From Corynebacterium halotolerans YIM 70093 = DSM 44683 (GTDB taxonomy: Bacteria > Actinomycetota > Actinomycetes > Mycobacteriales > Mycobacteriaceae): a stretch of DNA of 64,000 bases. The stretch is taken from NCBI RefSeq assembly GCF_000341345.1, contig NC_020302.1, positions 786,075-850,074 of the forward strand. The letters run 5' to 3'. The translations under genes were made by a program, and so were the position numbers. Each line of letters starts with the position of its first letter. Positions within the stretch are counted from its first letter, which is position 1. The notes under the pieces are model-generated. The model was not told the origin of the DNA. It saw only the letters and a program-made list of their open reading frames with translations, and did not search any database. Positions 1 through 9,368 of the stretch are shown piece by piece.

Positions 1-447
1 GTCGACGCCGAGCTCGAGCAGCTCTCCCCGGAACGCGACGAGCTGGTCAACCCCGGCCGGCAGTTGCGCGCCTTCGTCGAGGGTGCCCGCGTCCTCCACA
101 CCGGCCGCAGTCGTCTGGGGCGTGCGTTGGCGGAGATCGTCGCCACAATCTGGTCCACGAAGGGTCTGCCCTCCGGCTTCGTGGAGGCCGATGAGCTGGG
201 TACCGCCCTCGCCGCCGGCCCTGCGGCGCCTGCCGCCGACGACATCTTCCATGATCCGTATCTGGACGGTCCGGCCGTGGTGCTACCGTTGAAGACCATT
301 GTGTGGGCCGAGGAAGAGGCGGGCCTGGCCCACTCGTTGGCGGTGCACTGCGAGTCCCCGGGACTGGGCGACTCCGCCTCCGCCCTGAAACTGATCACCC
401 GCGGCTTCGCCGCGACCGCCTATGAAGCACGCGTGGAGGAAATCTAG
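1..447 (+). CDS. TobH-like protein (Rv3256c type), 3' part
   Basis: The reading frame is open from base 1, so the gene begins upstream and only its last 148 codons are here. The visible part ends in a short sugar-isomerase-like tail with the segment HSLAVHCESPGLGDSA. Position directly before manA matches the conserved protein that lies between manB (phosphomannomutase) and manA in mycobacteria and corynebacteria, often called TobH and distantly similar to SIS-type phosphosugar isomerases. The stop codon abuts the manA start, so the two are surely co-transcribed. A role in mannose-phosphate supply for mannosylated lipids is inferred from context only; no catalytic residue can be assigned in this fragment. 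Confidence 0.7.
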   Translation, partial: VDAELEQLSPERDELVNPGRQLRAFVEGARVLHTGRSRLGRALAEIVATIWSTKGLPSGFVEADELGTALAAGPAAPAADDIFHDPYLDGPAVVLPLKTIVWAEEEAGLAHSLAVHCESPGLGDSASALKLITRGFAATAYEARVEEI

Positions 448-1614
448 ATGGACCAGCTCACCGGCATGCTCCGGACGTACCCCTGGGGGTCGCGGACGCT
501 GATTCCGGAGCTGCGTGGGCTGCCCGCCCCCTCGGACCGCCCCGAGGCGGAACTGTGGTTCGGGGCGCACCCCGCCTCCCCGTCGACCATCGACGGGCGC
601 CCGCTCACCGAGCTCATCGCCGCCGATCCCGAGGCCGCCCTCGGGCGCCGGGTACGCGAGAACTTCGGTGACGGCCTGCCGTTCCTGCTCAAGCTGCTCG
701 CCGCCGCGGAGCCGCTGTCCCTGCAGGCGCACCCCTCCGCCGAACAGGCCGCGGAGGGCTTCGCCCGGGAGAACGAGTCGGGTATCGCCATGGAGGCGCC
801 CAACCGCAACTACAAGGACCCGAGCCACAAGCCCGAGCTCATCGTCGCGCTCACGGACTTCACCGCCATGGCCGGTTTCCGCCCGCTGGAGCGCACCCGG
901 GAGCTTTTCGACGCCCTGTCCTGCCCGCAGCTGGACCGCTACCTGGCCTTCCTGGAGCATGACCCGGAGCAGGAGGAGGCCAACCTGCGCGGCCTGTTCA
1001 CCACCTGGATCACCATCCCCTCGCTGGCGCGCACCGAACTCATCGAGGGTGTGGTCACCGCCGCGCGGCCGTTGCTGGACCGCGGGGACTGGATCTCCGA
1101 GGTGCTGGGCAACGTCCTCTACCTGCACGAGCAGTACCCGGGCGACGTCGGGGTGCTCGGTGCCCTGCTGCTCAACCACCTGCACCTGTCGCCCGGCGAG
1201 GCGATCTACCTGGACGCCGGGCACCTGCACGCCTACATCTCGGGCCTGGGCGTGGAGATCATGGCGAACTCCGACAACGTGCTGCGCGGGGGGCTGACCT
1301 CCAAATACGTCGACGTGCCCGAGCTGGTCAAGGTGCTCGACTTCCACTCGCTGGCCGACCCGGTCGTGCGCGCGAACGACGGACGCTACCCGGTGCCGGC
1401 CGAGGAGTTCTCGCTGACCTGCCACATGCTGGGCGGGGCAGGGGAGTCCTCGGTGACCGTCGACCACGACGGGCCCGTCATCGCCCTGTGCACCGCGGGC
1501 GAGCTCACGCTCGGGGGCCTGGCGCTCGTCCCCGGCGACGCCGCCTGGATCCCGGCCTCCGATCCGGCCGTCACCGCCACCGGTCAGGGGCAGCTGTTCA
1601 TCGCGCGGGCGTGA
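448..1614 (+). CDS. manA: Mannose-6-phosphate isomerase, class I
   Basis: Interconverts fructose-6-phosphate and mannose-6-phosphate in the cytoplasm, feeding GDP-mannose for lipoglycans and glycolipids. The 388-residue product has the type I PMI landmarks: the zinc-site segment LQAHPS near residue 92, the HLSPGEAIYLDAGHLHAY segment near residue 250 that contributes metal-binding Glu/His, and the LRGGLTSKYVDVPEL signature just after it. Length is normal for the family. The ATG follows the upstream stop without a gap and has a GGAGGA ribosome site at 435-440, so the start is secure. The gene ends before a strong bidirectional terminator. Confidence 0.95.
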   Translation: MDQLTGMLRTYPWGSRTLIPELRGLPAPSDRPEAELWFGAHPASPSTIDGRPLTELIAADPEAALGRRVRENFGDGLPFLLKLLAAAEPLSLQAHPSAEQAAEGFARENESGIAMEAPNRNYKDPSHKPELIVALTDFTAMAGFRPLERTRELFDALSCPQLDRYLAFLEHDPEQEEANLRGLFTTWITIPSLARTELIEGVVTAARPLLDRGDWISEVLGNVLYLHEQYPGDVGVLGALLLNHLHLSPGEAIYLDAGHLHAYISGLGVEIMANSDNVLRGGLTSKYVDVPELVKVLDFHSLADPVVRANDGRYPVPAEEFSLTCHMLGGAGESSVTVDHDGPVIALCTAGELTLGGLALVPGDAAWIPASDPAVTATGQGQLFIARA

Positions 1615-1641
1615 GACGGCTGCCTTGAGGGGCAGGACAGG

Positions 1642-1676
1642 AAAAACCGCCCGGTGGGGGAGGCCGGGCGGTTTTT
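1642..1676. terminator. Bidirectional terminator between manA and the Pro/Thr-rich gene
   Basis: A 13-bp perfect stem (AAAAACCGCCCGG at 1642-1654 with its complement at 1664-1676) with a 9-nt loop. It ends in a T run when read on either strand, so it can serve both convergent genes. Confidence 0.9.
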
Positions 1677-1704
1677 CTGATTCAGCTGTCGCGTGGGGCG
1701 GGAC

Positions 1705-2595
1705 TCAGCGCAGGAAGGGCAGCCAGTTGTCCCACTGCCACTGCTGACCGGAGCCGGTCGGCTGGGCGGGAACGGGGGCCGGTTCGTTCGTCGGCGTGGG
1801 TGCCGGAGCCTGGTTCGTGGGGCCGTCGCCCGCCCCGGCCGGGCCACCGGCGCCGGTACCCGTGCCGGTCTCGGTCACGGCCGGTGCGGACGGTACGGCC
1901 GGTTCGGTGGACTGGGCGGGGGCGATGGGCCGGGAGGGCTCCACCGGCGGGGAAGGCTGCGGCGAGACGGTCTCATCCTCCTGCGGGGTGGGGGACACCC
2001 CGGTCGGGGAGGTGGGCTCCGTCGGCTCCGTCGGCTCCGTGGGCTCCATCGGCTCAGTCGGCTCCGTCGTGTCGCCGGTCTCGCCGGTCTCGCCGGTCTC
2101 GCCGGGCTCCACGGTTTCGCCGGGTTCACCCGGGGTCGTCGGCTCGGTCGGCTCGGTTGCGTCGGTCGGCACGGTCGGCTCCGTCGTGCCCGTCCAGCCC
2201 GGGGGCGGGGTGTCGCCGCCCTGGCCGGGGCCGACGTTCCACTCGGAGGTGTCGTCCGGGCCGGTGAAGATGTTGTCCGGACGGTAGACCGTGGTGGGTG
2301 CCAGGGGGGTGGGTTCGTTGCCGAGCACCGCGTTCGGGGGGAGGAACGGGTCATCGGTGGTCGGGGCCACCGTGTCCTGCACGTTCTGCTCCGTCGGGGC
2401 CTGGGTTTCCTGGGTGGTGGCGACGTCGGAACGGGTGGAGGTGGTCACGGTGGATACCGCGTGGGTGGCCGTGGCAGTATCAGTGGCGGAAGGGGCCGCG
2501 GGTGTGCTGGCGCGCCAGACGCCGAAACCGATGCCGGCCGCTGCGATCAGACCGACAACGATGAAGACGGCGACTCGCCGGGTTTCTGCTTTCAC
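1705..2595 (-). CDS. Membrane-anchored Pro/Thr/Glu-rich surface protein
   Basis: A 296-residue protein with a short charged N-terminus (KAETRR), one membrane helix at about residues 7-27 (VAVFIVVGLIAAAGIGFGVW) and a long low-complexity region rich in Pro, Thr, Glu and Gly, including tandem TEP and GET triplets at about residues 165-195. It ends in an aromatic tail, WQWDNWLPFLR. No enzyme motif is visible, and topology suggests an extracytoplasmic, possibly wall-spanning domain. The GTG at 2595 is chosen because the helix begins right after it; an upstream in-frame TTG would add a few residues. The location between manA and sahH matches a corynebacterial hypothetical gene. Function unknown. 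Confidence 0.75.
   Translation of the reverse strand: MKAETRRVAVFIVVGLIAAAGIGFGVWRASTPAAPSATDTATATHAVSTVTTSTRSDVATTQETQAPTEQNVQDTVAPTTDDPFLPPNAVLGNEPTPLAPTTVYRPDNIFTGPDDTSEWNVGPGQGGDTPPPGWTGTTEPTVPTDATEPTEPTTPGEPGETVEPGETGETGETGDTTEPTEPMEPTEPTEPTEPTSPTGVSPTPQEDETVSPQPSPPVEPSRPIAPAQSTEPAVPSAPAVTETGTGTGAGGPAGAGDGPTNQAPAPTPTNEPAPVPAQPTGSGQQWQWDNWLPFLR
2014..2107. repeat. Tandem 9-bp repeats encoding TEP and GET triplets
   Basis: Within the Pro/Thr-rich gene there are back-to-back degenerate 9-mers (GGCTCCGTC type) followed by three exact TCGCCGGTC units at 2072-2098. Copies are in frame, so gain or loss would change the length of the surface domain without breaking it. Confidence 0.75.
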
Positions 2596-2627
2596 CCTTT
2601 GCTCTTTTCCCTTCGGCGGAAATGTAG

Positions 2628-2647
2628 GTAACAACTCGGTAACAACA
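2628..2647. promoter_or_regulatory. Direct repeat GGTAACAAC, 11-bp period; candidate MtrA site
   Basis: GGTAACAAC occurs at 2628-2636 and again at 2639-2647, one helical turn apart, 33-52 bases upstream of the GTG of the Pro/Thr-rich gene. Tandem GTAAC-type hexamers are the kind of site reported for the response regulator MtrA in actinobacteria, and mtrA lies in this window. The assignment to MtrA is inference. Confidence 0.4.
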
Positions 2648-2713
2648 TAGCAGATGCCTGCCGATAGGTGCAGTCTCAATCGGCGATAAACATTCTGAGA
2701 GAAGGGAAAAACC

Positions 2714-3067
2714 ATGAGTGCCTGGGACGTCACGATTTTCACGGAGGATGTCAACGAGGAGTTCCTCGACGAGCTCAACGACCTTGATTCCGGTGAAGTG
2801 GTCGAGGCCGTGCAGGACGCCTGCCTCCTCGTGCTGAAGCAGCCCCACGTCTCGGACGGGGAGCGTCGTAACGCGCTCGCCGCCGCGACGGTGGCCGCGA
2901 TCTGGGCCGGCGCGCCGTTCACCGCCGGTGACGTCGCCGACGCCCACCCCTTCATCCGGGAGCTGCTGGGCGAGGGCACCGAGGAGCTCAATGAAGCGGC
3001 CGCCGAGGTACTTGAGTCGGTGGAGACCGACGAGGACCTCGAACCCTTCCTCGAGGCACTCTCGTAG
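2714..3067 (+). CDS. DUF4259 domain protein
   Basis: A small acidic cytoplasmic protein of 117 residues. The N-terminus [20 protein letters not shown] and the following helical pattern ([13 protein letters not shown], then [10 protein letters not shown] at the end) fit the DUF4259 family, whose members usually begin M-G-A-W and have no known function. The ATG has a purine-rich site (GAGAGAAGGG) just upstream at about 2696-2705. It is followed by sahH after 55 bases and could be co-transcribed with it. No catalytic motif is seen. Confidence 0.75.
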   Translation: MSAWDVTIFTEDVNEEFLDELNDLDSGEVVEAVQDACLLVLKQPHVSDGERRNALAAATVAAIWAGAPFTAGDVADAHPFIRELLGEGTEELNEAAAEVLESVETDEDLEPFLEALS

Positions 3068-3122
3068 GACCGCGCTACAGTTGGGGAGACAGTTTTCACA
3101 CGTTGACAGGAGTTTTCCCCGA

Positions 3123-4565
3123 ATGTCGCAGGTAACCGAGTACAAGGTGGCGGACCTCTCCCTGGCGGAGGCGGGTCGCCACCAGATTCGTCTGGCGGAG
3201 CACGAGATGCCGGGCCTGATGGCCCTCCGTGAGGAGTACGGCGAGGAGCAGCCGCTGGCCGGCGCGCGCATCGCCGGTTCCATCCACATGACCACCCAGA
3301 CCGCCGTGCTCATCGAGACCCTCACCGCCCTCGGTGCCGAGGTCCGCTGGGCCTCCTGCAACATCTTCTCCACTGAGGACCCGGCCGCCGCCGCCATCGT
3401 CGTCGGCAAGGACGGCACCCCCGAGAACCCGCAGGGTGTTCCGGTCTTCGCCTGGAAGGGCGAGACCCTCGACGAGTACTGGTGGTGCCTCAAGCAGATC
3501 TTCAGCTGGGGCGAGGGGGTCGAGCCGAACATGATCCTCGACGACGGCGGCGACGCCACCATGGCCGTGATCAAGGGCCGCGAGTACGAGCAGGCCGGCG
3601 TCGTGCCCGCCACCCAGGAGGGGGACGCCGACGAGTTCATCGCCTTCATGAACATGCTGCGCCAGACCCTCGACGAGGACAACCAGAAGTGGACCCGCAT
3701 CGCCGAGTCCGTCAAGGGCGTCACCGAGGAGACCACCACCGGTGTGCACCGGCTGTACCACTTCGCCAACGAGGGCGTGCTGCCCTTCCCGGCGATGAAC
3801 GTCAACGACGCCGTCACCAAGTCCAAGTTCGACAACAAGTACGGCACCCGCCACTCCGTCATCGACGGCATCAACCGCGGCACCGACATGCTCATCGGCG
3901 GCAAGAAGGCCCTGATCTGCGGCTACGGCGACGTGGGCAAGGGTGTGGCCGAGGCGCTCAAGGGCCAGGGCGCCATCGTCAAGGTCACCGAGATCGATCC
4001 GATCAACGCCCTGCAGGCGCTCATGGACGGCTTCGACGTCGTCACCGTGGAAAACGGCATCACCGACGCCGACATCGTCATCACCGCCACCGGCAACCTG
4101 GGCATCATCACCTTCGACCAGATGCTCCTGATGAAGGACCACGCCGTGCTCGGCAACATCGGTCACTTCGACAACGAGATCGACATGCACTCGCTGCTCC
4201 ACCGCGACGACGTCACGCGCACCAACATCAAGCCGCAGGTCGACGAGTTCCACCTGCCCAACGGCCGCGCCATCATCGTCCTGTCCGAGGGCCGCCTGCT
4301 CAACCTGGGCAACGCCACCGGCCACCCGAGCTTCGTCATGTCCAACTCCTTCGCGGACCAGACGATCGCCCAGATCGAGCTGTTCACCAAGCCGGACGAG
4401 TACGACAACCAGGTCTACCGCCTGCCGAAGCACCTCGACGAGAAGGTCGCCCGCGTCCACGTCGAGGCCCTCGGCGGCCAGCTCACCGAGCTGACCAAGG
4501 AGCAGGCCGAGTACATCGGCGTCGACGTCGCCGGCCCGTTCAAGCCGGAGCACTACCGCTACTAG
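3123..4565 (+). CDS. sahH: Adenosylhomocysteinase
   Basis: Hydrolyses S-adenosylhomocysteine to adenosine and homocysteine, using bound NAD+, and so keeps SAM-dependent methylation running. The 480-residue length is typical. Visible landmarks are the N-terminal substrate domain ([20 protein letters not shown]), the NAD-binding glycine motif [18 protein letters not shown] near residue 263, and the conserved C-terminal PFKPEHYRY that reaches into the partner subunit's NAD site. The ATG at 3123 is preferred over upstream in-frame codons because it has a GACAGGAG ribosome site at 3104-3111 and gives the family N-terminus. No SAH riboswitch-like fold or TAGAC-type McbR box is evident in the 55-base leader. 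Confidence 0.97.
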   Translation: MSQVTEYKVADLSLAEAGRHQIRLAEHEMPGLMALREEYGEEQPLAGARIAGSIHMTTQTAVLIETLTALGAEVRWASCNIFSTEDPAAAAIVVGKDGTPENPQGVPVFAWKGETLDEYWWCLKQIFSWGEGVEPNMILDDGGDATMAVIKGREYEQAGVVPATQEGDADEFIAFMNMLRQTLDEDNQKWTRIAESVKGVTEETTTGVHRLYHFANEGVLPFPAMNVNDAVTKSKFDNKYGTRHSVIDGINRGTDMLIGGKKALICGYGDVGKGVAEALKGQGAIVKVTEIDPINALQALMDGFDVVTVENGITDADIVITATGNLGIITFDQMLLMKDHAVLGNIGHFDNEIDMHSLLHRDDVTRTNIKPQVDEFHLPNGRAIIVLSEGRLLNLGNATGHPSFVMSNSFADQTIAQIELFTKPDEYDNQVYRLPKHLDEKVARVHVEALGGQLTELTKEQAEYIGVDVAGPFKPEHYRY

Positions 4566-4605
4566 GACGGGGCCGGGCGGAGGGCTCCGGGCGGGGCCTG
4601 CGGCC

Positions 4606-4693
4606 GTCGGTCGAATTCACGCGGTCGAAAGGGGATCTGCTCTCGACCTCATCGGTCGAAAGGAGGTCTTCTTTCGACGTGGTCCTTTCGACC
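4606..4693. repeat. Cluster of competing GGTCGAAAGG inverted repeats
   Basis: Two copies of GGTCGAAAGG (4623-4632 and 4654-4663) and one inverted copy CCTTTCGACC (4684-4693) lie in the spacer after sahH, with further TCGACC/TTCGAC half-sites at 4643-4648 and 4671-4678. Copy 2 can pair with the near half-site (8 bp, 8-nt loop) or with the far copy (11 bp), and copy 1 can also pair with the far copy (10 bp). So the folds exclude each other. It could be an attenuator-like switch, a terminator or a repeat element. No T run follows. Confidence 0.65.
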
Positions 4694-4782
4694 TGACCTG
4701 AACCGGCACCACAGACCCGGCACCACAGACCCCAGAGCCAACAAAGCCGGGAACGGCACAGGAAGAAACGGGACGGACAAAG

Positions 4783-5376
4783 ATGATCATCACGGTCGAG
4801 GGCATCGACGGCGCGGGCAAGAACACGCTCGTGCGCGCCGTGCGCGAGCAGGTCGAGGCGGATGTGCTGGCCTTCCCACGCTACGACGACTCCGTCCCGG
4901 CCCAGCTCGCCGCGGAGGCGCTCCACGGCCGGATGGGGGACCTCACCGACTCCGCCTACGCCATGGCCACCCTGTTCGCGCTCGACCGGCACGGGGCGAA
5001 GGAGCAGCTCGAGGCGTACGTGGGCAGCGACCGGGTGATCATCCTCGACCGCTACGTGGCCTCGAATGCGGCGTACTCGGCCGCCCGGTTGCGTGACGAC
5101 GCCGTGATCGACTGGGTTCACGACCTCGAGTTCGGCCGGCTCGGGCTGCCGAAGCCGGACCTGCAGGTGCTGCTGGCCACCCCGCCCGCCACGGCGTCGC
5201 AACGCGCGCGCTCCCGGGAGGCGGCCGACGCCTCCCGCGCCCGGGACGCCTACGAGCGCGACGCCGACCTGCAGGAACGGACCTTCGAGGCGTACCGGCG
5301 CCTGGCGCAACGGCAGTGGGCGGGTCGCTGGTTGGTAACCACCGATCCGGCCACTATCCTGCAAGAAATTACGTAG
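4783..5376 (+). CDS. tmk: Thymidylate kinase
   Basis: Phosphorylates dTMP to dTDP with ATP. The 197-residue protein starts with a P-loop, EGIDGAGKNT at residues 6-15, and has the LDRY motif (IILDRYVASNAAYSA, residues 86-100) typical of dTMP kinases. It has an Arg-rich lid (SQRARSREAADASRARDAY). The N-terminal and DRY motifs match the actinobacterial branch, which is shorter than the enterobacterial enzyme. It precedes mtrA by 47 bases, the same order as in mycobacteria and corynebacteria. A possible -10 (TAGACT, 5374-5379) overlaps its stop and could serve mtrA. Confidence 0.93.
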   Translation: MIITVEGIDGAGKNTLVRAVREQVEADVLAFPRYDDSVPAQLAAEALHGRMGDLTDSAYAMATLFALDRHGAKEQLEAYVGSDRVIILDRYVASNAAYSAARLRDDAVIDWVHDLEFGRLGLPKPDLQVLLATPPATASQRARSREAADASRARDAYERDADLQERTFEAYRRLAQRQWAGRWLVTTDPATILQEIT

Positions 5377-5423
5377 ACTGCCATTCAGCACCAGGACAGC
5401 GAAGGACAGTAGAGGACACCGCC

Positions 5424-6104
<681 letters not shown>

Positions 6105-6174
6105 GACCGTTTTCACCCAGCACCTCCGCCGCATCGGCGACCGGATCTCGGAGGCCTGGCGCACCTCGCTGCAG

Positions 6175-7659
6175 GTGCGCGTCATCGGCCTGATCTTCGT
6201 CGCCTCCGCCGTGGTCATGTTCATCCTGGCCATGGCGTTGATCTCCGTGGTCGCCCAACGGCTCGTCGACTCCAAGCTCGACATCGCCAACTCGGAGATC
6301 GACCGGGCCCGCATGGCCGTCGAGCAGCAGATCGACGCCACCAGCACCGGCAGTTCCGCCCAGGTGCGCCTCAACTCCGCGCGGGCGTCGCTGACCCAGC
6401 TCAGTTCCCAGGCCGGGGAGACGGCGGCCGTCTACGAGCCCGTGATCGTGGTCAACAACCCGGACGGCACGGTCACCACCGCCCCGGAGGGCTACCGTGT
6501 GCCCGACCGGCTGCGGCACTTCGTCTCCGAGGGGCAGGTGTCCTATCAGTTCGCCACCATCGACCGGGCGGATGGTTCGACCTACAACGCCCTGGTCATC
6601 GGCACCCCCACGGACTCGGACATTCCGAACCTGCAGGTCTACCTCGTGCTGTCGATGGAGTCCGACGAGGCGACGATGGCGTTGCTGCGCGGTCTGCTCT
6701 CGGCCTCGGGCGTGGTGGTCGTCGTCCTGCTCGTGGGCATCGCCTGGCTGGCCACCCAGCAGGTCACCGCCCCGGTGCGCTCGGCCTCACGCATCGCCCA
6801 GCGACTGGCGGCCGGGCACCTGCGCGAGCGCATGGTCGTCGACGGCGAGGACGAGATGGCGCGGCTGGCCGTGAGCTTCAATTCCATGGCGGACTCGCTG
6901 TCGCGGCAGATCCACCAGCTCGAGGAGTACGGCAACCTGCAGCGCCAGTTCACCTCCGACGTCTCCCACGAGCTGCGCACCCCGCTGACCACCGTGCGCA
7001 TGGCCGCGGACATGATCGCCGCCGACGCCGACGAGTTCGAACCGCACACCAAGCGCGCCTCCCAGCTGATGATGCGCGAGCTCGACCGCTTCGAGGTGCT
7101 GCTCAACGAGCTGCTGGAAATCTCGCGCCACGATGCCGGCGTGGCCGACCTCGCCGAGTCCCGGCTGGATCTGCGCACCTGCATCCAGGCCGCTTGGGAG
7201 CAGTCCCGGCACCTGGCCACCGAACTCGGCGTGGAGGTCCGCTTCGACCTGCCGGAGGAGCCGGTGTGGATCACCGGCGACTCCCGGCGCATCGAGCGCA
7301 TCCTGCGCAACCTGACCAACAACGCCATCGACCACTCCGAGGGCAACCCCGTCGACGTGGTGCTCGCCGCCAATGACGATGCCGCGGCGATCACCGTCAC
7401 CGACCACGGCGTGGGCCTCAAGCCGGGCCAGGAGGAGCTGGTGTTCAACCGCTTCTGGCGTGCCGACGCCTCGCGCGTGCGCCACTCCGGCGGCACCGGC
7501 CTGGGGCTGGCCATCGCCCGTGAGGACGCCCTGCTGCACGGTGGGGTGCTGGACGCGACCGGTAACTTCGGTGTCGGTTCGCAGTTCCGGCTGACCCTGC
7601 CGCGGGAGCCCGGCAGGTCGTACACTGAAAGCCCCCTGGAACTGGAGGCGCCGCAATGA
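6175..7659 (+). CDS. mtrB: Sensor histidine kinase MtrB
   Basis: Membrane sensor kinase that phosphorylates MtrA. Domains in order: membrane helix (VIGLIFVASAVVMFILAMAL), an extracytoplasmic sensor region, a second helix near residue 185 (GVVVVVLLVGIAWLATQQV), HAMP, the HisKA box SDVSHELRTPLTTVRM with the phosphorylated His at residue 265, and an HATPase domain (LTNNAIDHSEG; GTGLGLAIAREDALLHGG). From the first ATG/GTG/TTG it has 494 residues. However, coding sequence clearly extends upstream in frame (HLRRIGDRISEAWRTSLQ) to a GTT at 6109, which has a GGGGGAG ribosome site at 6095-6101. The GTG at 6175 has none, so the true start is uncertain and may be unusual. The stop overlaps lpqB by ATGA. 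Confidence 0.93.
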   Translation: MRVIGLIFVASAVVMFILAMALISVVAQRLVDSKLDIANSEIDRARMAVEQQIDATSTGSSAQVRLNSARASLTQLSSQAGETAAVYEPVIVVNNPDGTVTTAPEGYRVPDRLRHFVSEGQVSYQFATIDRADGSTYNALVIGTPTDSDIPNLQVYLVLSMESDEATMALLRGLLSASGVVVVVLLVGIAWLATQQVTAPVRSASRIAQRLAAGHLRERMVVDGEDEMARLAVSFNSMADSLSRQIHQLEEYGNLQRQFTSDVSHELRTPLTTVRMAADMIAADADEFEPHTKRASQLMMRELDRFEVLLNELLEISRHDAGVADLAESRLDLRTCIQAAWEQSRHLATELGVEVRFDLPEEPVWITGDSRRIERILRNLTNNAIDHSEGNPVDVVLAANDDAAAITVTDHGVGLKPGQEELVFNRFWRADASRVRHSGGTGLGLAIAREDALLHGGVLDATGNFGVGSQFRLTLPREPGRSYTESPLELEAPQ

Positions 7660-9368
7660 TCCGTATCCGCCGGTCCTGGCGCACGGGAGTGGCCGTGTTC
7701 TCCGCGTCCGTGCTGCTCGCGGGCTGCACCGCGCTGCCCAGCGACACCGAACCGCAGGCGCTGCGTCCCTTCGAGCCGGCCGGCGAGGAACAAACGGACC
7801 TGGGCCCGCAGCCGGGCCGCGAACCGGACCTGCTGCTGCGCGACTTCTACACCGCCTCGGCCGACCCGGCCCAGGACTACCAGGCCGCCCGGTCCTACCT
7901 GACCCCCGAGGCGGCCGAGGAGTGGAACCCCTCCGAGACCACCCTGGTGGTCGACCGGGTGGACCTGGCCACCCAGCCCGGCTCCACGAATGAGCGGCGC
8001 TCCTTCAACGTGCGTGGCGCGGTGATCGGCCGCCTGGGCACCGGCGGGGCCTACGAGCCGGAGAACGGCGTCTACGAGGCCACCATCGAGTTGGAGCAGC
8101 AGGACGGGGAGTGGCGCATCGCCTCGCTGCCGGACGGCGTGGTGTTCGAACGGACCGAGCTGCGCAACCGCTTCCAGCCGCAGAACGTGTACTTCTTCGA
8201 CTCCGCCGGGCAGGTCCTCGTGGGCGACCGCCGGTGGGTCTACTCCGGCCAGCGCTCCCTCGACACTGCCCTGATCACCCTGATGATGGAGGGGCCATCG
8301 CGGGTGATGGCGCCGGCCGTGGAGCAGTCCCTGCCTCCGGAGGCGGCCTTCGCCGGGGTGACGGACGGCGCCTACCAGTTCACCGGCTTCTCCGGTATGT
8401 CCCGCGAGGACCGACTGCGCTTCACCGCCCAGCTGGTGTGGACCCTGGCGATGGCGAACACCCCCGGCCCCTACTCCGTGATGGCCGACGGCGCCCCGGT
8501 CATCGACGGCCAGGAGGAGCTGACCACCGATGACTTCGCGGACTTCAATCCCCGGATCGGCTCCTCCATGGTCGCCCCGCTGTTCGCCCTGACCGACGAG
8601 GGCGTCTACCGCGTGGCCTCCAACACCGCCAACCCGGTCAGCGGCCCGCTCGGCTCGATGGAGAACCTCGAGTCGGTGGACATCACCGCCGAGCGCACCT
8701 CGGCGGCCGTCCGCCGCGACGGCGACGAGTCCGTGCTCCTGCTCGGCGGGCTGTCCGGGGAGGTCACTGAGTCGCTGCGCAGCCGGACGATCACGCGGCC
8801 GACCTTCGAGTACGACTCCAACGCCCTGTGGGTGACGCTCGCCGACAACACCGTCGTACGCACCGTGAAGTCGTCGGCGACCGGCGAGTTCGCCTCCTCG
8901 GAGGTCAACACCACTGCCCTGGAGGACATCGGCGGCGACATCTCGGTGCTGCGCCTGTCCCACTCCGGCGCGCGGGTGGCCATGATCATCGAGGGGCGCG
9001 TCTACACCGGCGTGGTCGAGCGGGAGGGCCCGGGCGAGCGCAGTATCGTCAACGTCCAGGAGTTCGCCCCGCAGCTCGGCGGCACCGCTCTGTCGCTGGA
9101 CTGGCAGCCGGACGGCTCCATTCTGGTGGGCACCTCCTCACCGGAGACCCCGATCTGGCGCGTCGAGTCGGACGGCTCCGCGGTGTCCTCCCTGCCCTCG
9201 GGCAACGTCACCGCGCCCGTCGTGACGGTCGCGGCGTCGTCGTCCACGATCTACCTCACCGACGCCCTGTCCGCGCTGCAGATGCCGGTCAACGGCGCCG
9301 ACACCTCCTTCTGGCGCGAGGTGCCGGGCCTGCAGGGCGTGCGCGCGGCCCCCATCGTCGCCAACTGA
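7656..9368 (+). CDS. lpqB: Lipoprotein LpqB
   Basis: Lipoprotein partner of MtrAB; in mycobacteria LpqB interacts with the MtrB sensor domain. The 570-residue product has a signal peptide with a clear lipobox, LLAGC, putting the acylated Cys at about residue 23. A GerMN-like domain follows in the middle (about 190-320), then a C-terminal beta-propeller region with repeated S-x-D/W strands. The start ATG overlaps the mtrB stop (ATGA at 7656-7659), so translation is coupled. The 3' end overlaps the next gene by one base. Length and order match mycobacterial and corynebacterial LpqB. Confidence 0.94.
   Translation: MIRIRRSWRTGVAVFSASVLLAGCTALPSDTEPQALRPFEPAGEEQTDLGPQPGREPDLLLRDFYTASADPAQDYQAARSYLTPEAAEEWNPSETTLVVDRVDLATQPGSTNERRSFNVRGAVIGRLGTGGAYEPENGVYEATIELEQQDGEWRIASLPDGVVFERTELRNRFQPQNVYFFDSAGQVLVGDRRWVYSGQRSLDTALITLMMEGPSRVMAPAVEQSLPPEAAFAGVTDGAYQFTGFSGMSREDRLRFTAQLVWTLAMANTPGPYSVMADGAPVIDGQEELTTDDFADFNPRIGSSMVAPLFALTDEGVYRVASNTANPVSGPLGSMENLESVDITAERTSAAVRRDGDESVLLLGGLSGEVTESLRSRTITRPTFEYDSNALWVTLADNTVVRTVKSSATGEFASSEVNTTALEDIGGDISVLRLSHSGARVAMIIEGRVYTGVVEREGPGERSIVNVQEFAPQLGGTALSLDWQPDGSILVGTSSPETPIWRVESDGSAVSSLPSGNVTAPVVTVAASSSTIYLTDALSALQMPVNGADTSFWREVPGLQGVRAAPIVAN

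Noticed and set aside
3068..3122. Possible SAH riboswitch or McbR operator before sahH.
   Set aside because: The 55-base leader is too short and has neither the fold nor a TAGAC-N6-GTCTA motif.
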